Source: DATLFI01 sp035524895
Lineage (GTDB): Bacteria; Acidobacteriota; Thermoanaerobaculia; Multivoradales; Multivoraceae
NCBI GenBank assembly: GCA_035524895.1
Contig: DATLFI010000022.1
Span: forward strand, 1 to 7,654
DNA: 7,654 nucleotides
Direction: 5' to 3'
A program made the translations under genes and the position numbers. The notes beneath the pieces were generated by a model. That model saw only the letters and a list, made by a program, of their open reading frames with translations. It was not told where the DNA came from and made no database searches. This document shows, piece after piece, positions 5,906 to 7,654 of the stretch. Positions within the stretch are counted from its first letter, which is position 1. Each line of letters opens with the position of its first letter.

Positions 5906-7377
5906 GGCGCTTCCTTGGTGATCACGACGTCGTGGGCGTGGCTCTCGCGCTGGCCGGCGGCGGTGACTCGGAGGAAGCGCGCCTTGGTGCGCAGGTCGTC
6001 GACGCATTGGCAGCCGCTCAGACCCATGCCCTGGCGGATGCCGCCAGTCAGCTGGACGATCATCTGGTGGAGGCTGCCCTTGTACGGGACCATGCCTTCG
6101 ATGCCTTCGGGCACCATCTTGGCGAGCTGGCCCTCCCGCTCCTGGAAGTAGCGTTCGGCGGCACCGGCGGCCATCGCCGAGAGCGAGCCCATTCCGCGGT
6201 AGGCCTTGTAGGTGCGACCCTGGTAGAGGATGGTCTCGCCGGGGCTCTCTTCGGTACCGGCGAAGAGCGACCCGACCATCACCGAGTTGGCGCCGGCAGC
6301 GACCGCTTTGGTGAGGTCCCCGGAGAAGCGGATGCCCCCATCGGCGATCACGGGGACGCCGTGTTCGGCCGCGGCGCGGGCACATTCGAGGATGGCGGTG
6401 ATCTGCGGCACACCTGCGCCGGTCACGACACGCGTGGTGCAGATGCTACCCGGGCCGATGCCCACCTTCACCGCATCGACGCCGCGCTCGACCAGTGCCA
6501 ACGCGCCCTCCGCCGTGGCGACGTTGCCGACGACGAGCTGCACGTCGGGCAGCTCCTGCCGCAAGCGCTCTGTGGCGTTCAGGACGCCGCGGCTGTGTGC
6601 GTGGGATGAGTCGACCACCAGCACGTCAGTCTTGGCTTCCCAGAGCGCGCGCGCCCGTTCTATGAAGTCGCCGGTGGTGCCCACGGCGGCGCCCACTCGC
6701 AGGCGCCCCAGCTCGTCCTTGCACGCGCTGGGGTACTTCTGCATCTTCTGGATGTCCTTGACCGTGATCAGACCCTGAAGGGCGCCGTGCTCGTCGGTTA
6801 CCAGGAGCTTCTCGATGCGGTGCCGGTGCAGCTCGGCTTTCGCCTGCTCTAGAGTGGTGCCGACCCGCACCGTGACCAGTCGCTCGTGCGTCATCAGCTC
6901 GCTGATCTCGCGGTCGAGGTTCTCCTCGAAGCGCAGGTCGCGGTTGGTGAGGATGCCGACCAGGTGGCCCTCGTCGTCGGTGACCGGAACCCCGGAGATG
7001 CGATAGCTCCGCATCACCTCGAGCGCTTCGCGAATCTTCTGGTGTGGCCGCATGGTGATCGGGTCGACGATCATCCCTGCCTCGGAGCGCTTGACCTTGT
7101 CCACCTCGCGGGCCTGCCGCTCGATCGACAGGTTCTTGTGCACGATTCCGATACCGCCCTCCTGGGCCAGGGCGATAGCGAGGTCCGCCTCAGTGACGGT
7201 GTCCATCGCCGCGGAGACGATCGGGATGTTGAGATGGATCGACCTCGTGAGCTGTGTCCGAAGGTCGATCTCGTTGGGGTGAACCTCGGACAGCCCTGGA
7301 ACCAGGAGCACGTCGTCGAAGGTCAGCGCGAGGTCGGGGAGCGGGTGCGAGGGGCGGGCGGAAAGGCGCTGCGGCAT
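5884..7377 (-). CDS. guaB: Inosine-5'-monophosphate dehydrogenase (IMPDH)
   Basis: This 497-residue enzyme oxidises IMP to XMP with NAD+, the committed step of GMP synthesis. LTFDDVLLVPG at about 18-28 and AAMDTVTE at 56-63 open the TIM barrel. Two CBS domains follow, at about 104-160 and 165-220 (GVPVTDDEGHLVGILTNRD, then KLLVTDEHGALQGLITVKD). VVDSSHAHS at 254-262 and VGNVAT at 283-288 follow. The catalytic loop GPGSICTTR carries Cys313, and the K+ site lies around it. ADGGIR at 345-350, YRGMGSLSAM at 393-402 and the mobile flap with the Arg409-Tyr410 dyad (ERYFQ) are intact, followed by VPEGIEGMVPYKG. Length is normal. ATG at 7377 is the first possible start, because an in-frame TAG lies four codons upstream. 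No Shine-Dalgarno is seen; the leader is occupied by hairpins instead. It lies 48 bp downstream of secA and is probably co-transcribed with it. Confidence 0.97.
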   Translation of the reverse strand: MPQRLSARPSHPLPDLALTFDDVLLVPGLSEVHPNEIDLRTQLTRSIHLNIPIVSAAMDTVTEADLAIALAQEGGIGIVHKNLSIERQAREVDKVKRSEAGMIVDPITMRPHQKIREALEVMRSYRISGVPVTDDEGHLVGILTNRDLRFEENLDREISELMTHERLVTVRVGTTLEQAKAELHRHRIEKLLVTDEHGALQGLITVKDIQKMQKYPSACKDELGRLRVGAAVGTTGDFIERARALWEAKTDVLVVDSSHAHSRGVLNATERLRQELPDVQLVVGNVATAEGALALVERGVDAVKVGIGPGSICTTRVVTGAGVPQITAILECARAAAEHGVPVIADGGIRFSGDLTKAVAAGANSVMVGSLFAGTEESPGETILYQGRTYKAYRGMGSLSAMAAGAAERYFQEREGQLAKMVPEGIEGMVPYKGSLHQMIVQLTGGIRQGMGLSGCQCVDDLRTKARFLRVTAAGQRESHAHDVVITKEAPNYWVER

Positions 7378-7388
7378 GACGAGAGTCT

Positions 7389-7435
7389 ACAGCGGGAGAC
7401 TTACCCGCTGTCTGCAGCGGGGCCCCTACCCGCTG
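7389..7435 (-). repeat. Tandem duplicated inverted repeat across the secA stop and guaB leader
   Basis: The unit CAGCGGG-N7-CCCGCTG occurs twice, at 7390-7410 and 7415-7435, 25 bases apart. In the transcript each copy can form a hairpin with a 7-base loop; the one nearer guaB gains an extra A-T pair (7389 with 7411). The inner arms (7404-7410 with 7415-7421) can instead pair around a 4-base loop, giving a mutually exclusive alternative fold. The upstream copy covers the last secA codons and its TAG stop. The downstream copy ends 11 bases before the guaB ATG. No U-run follows, so simple termination is unlikely. Regulation of guaB expression is inferred, not shown. Confidence 0.8.
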
Positions 7436-7654
7436 GCCGCTCGGGCGCCGTGGCACTTCTTGTACTTCTTGCCCGAGCCGCAAGGGCAAGGATCGTTGCG
7501 GCCTACCTTGGGTGAGTCGTGCACGACGGTAACCGGCTTCTGAGGCTCGGGAGCACCCCTGGGCGTGGCAGCTGCATCGCTGCCGCCGAGGAGCCGCGGG
7601 TCGAACTGGGCAGGAGCGGCTGCCTGCATCCGCGGCGACGGCGCGGTGCGCGTG
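7426..7654 (-). CDS. secA: C-terminal end of preprotein translocase ATPase SecA (5' end outside the window)
   Basis: The last 75 codons are visible and the frame stays open to the right edge. The end carries VGRNDPCPCGSGKKYKKCHG, the SEC-C zinc finger (C-x-C-x8-C-H) that ends most bacterial SecA proteins and contacts SecB or ribosomes. Ahead of it is a low-complexity Ala/Pro/Gln-rich linker, as in the flexible SecA C-terminal tail. SecA itself is the cytoplasmic motor that pushes unfolded preproteins through SecYEG. An ATG at 7629 lies inside this tail and is most likely an internal methionine. The alternative is a small stand-alone SEC-C protein, which the motif alone cannot exclude because the ATPase domains lie beyond the edge. 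The long linker and the near-canonical finger favour SecA. Confidence 0.78.
   Translation of the reverse strand, partial: TRTAPSPRMQAAAPAQFDPRLLGGSDAAATPRGAPEPQKPVTVVHDSPKVGRNDPCPCGSGKKYKKCHGARAASG

Noticed and set aside
5762..6385. 207-codon minus-strand frame overlapping guaB in another frame
   Set aside because: Arg/Gly-rich out-of-frame reading of guaB, with no domain; guaB is complete and motif-rich.
7426..7629. A complete small SEC-C protein starting at ATG 7629
   Set aside because: The frame continues open to the window edge with a SecA-like linker, so this ATG is more likely internal to secA; kept only as an alternative.

Overview
This is a GC-rich, gene-dense bacterial chromosome segment made almost entirely of housekeeping genes. 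The sequence supports eight protein-coding genes, two of them cut by the window edges. I see no phage, transposon, CRISPR, tRNA or rRNA signature. The gene content (RimO, bifunctional RibF, thioredoxin, M24 peptidase, IMP dehydrogenase, SecA) is bacterial. It does not fix the phylum. A high-GC environmental lineage such as Myxococcota, Binatota or Acidobacteriota would fit, but that is only a guess.

Layout. Positions 1-1526 are on the minus strand: an alpha/beta hydrolase (606-1526), then a CinA/FLAD1-like molybdopterin-binding-fold protein (552 down to the left edge, truncated). A 141-bp divergent spacer (1527-1667) holds two palindromes. A plus-strand cluster follows: rimO (1668-3071), ribF (3083-4078), a thioredoxin (4215-4544) with the only textbook Shine-Dalgarno in the window, and an M24 Xaa-Pro-type peptidase (4554-5765). 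The right end is minus strand again: the 3' end of secA (7654-7426), then guaB (7377-5884). guaB converges on the peptidase across a 118-bp spacer packed with repeats and stem-loops.

Functional picture. rimO and ribF are 11 bp apart and are very probably co-transcribed. The thioredoxin and peptidase, 9 bp apart, form the second half of the cluster and may be read from the same transcript or from a start in the 136-bp gap before the thioredoxin. The roles are ribosomal protein S12 modification, FMN/FAD synthesis, disulfide reduction and peptide breakdown. secA and guaB are 48 bp apart on one strand and probably share a transcript.

No new multi-gene system is visible. The most unusual material is non-coding. 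A CAGCGGG-N7-CCCGCTG inverted repeat is duplicated in tandem across the secA stop codon into the guaB leader. The last part of guaB is also duplicated just downstream of its stop, flanking a perfect 15-bp stem-loop. The FLAD1-like protein lying divergently two genes from the FAD synthetase is a modest functional lead.
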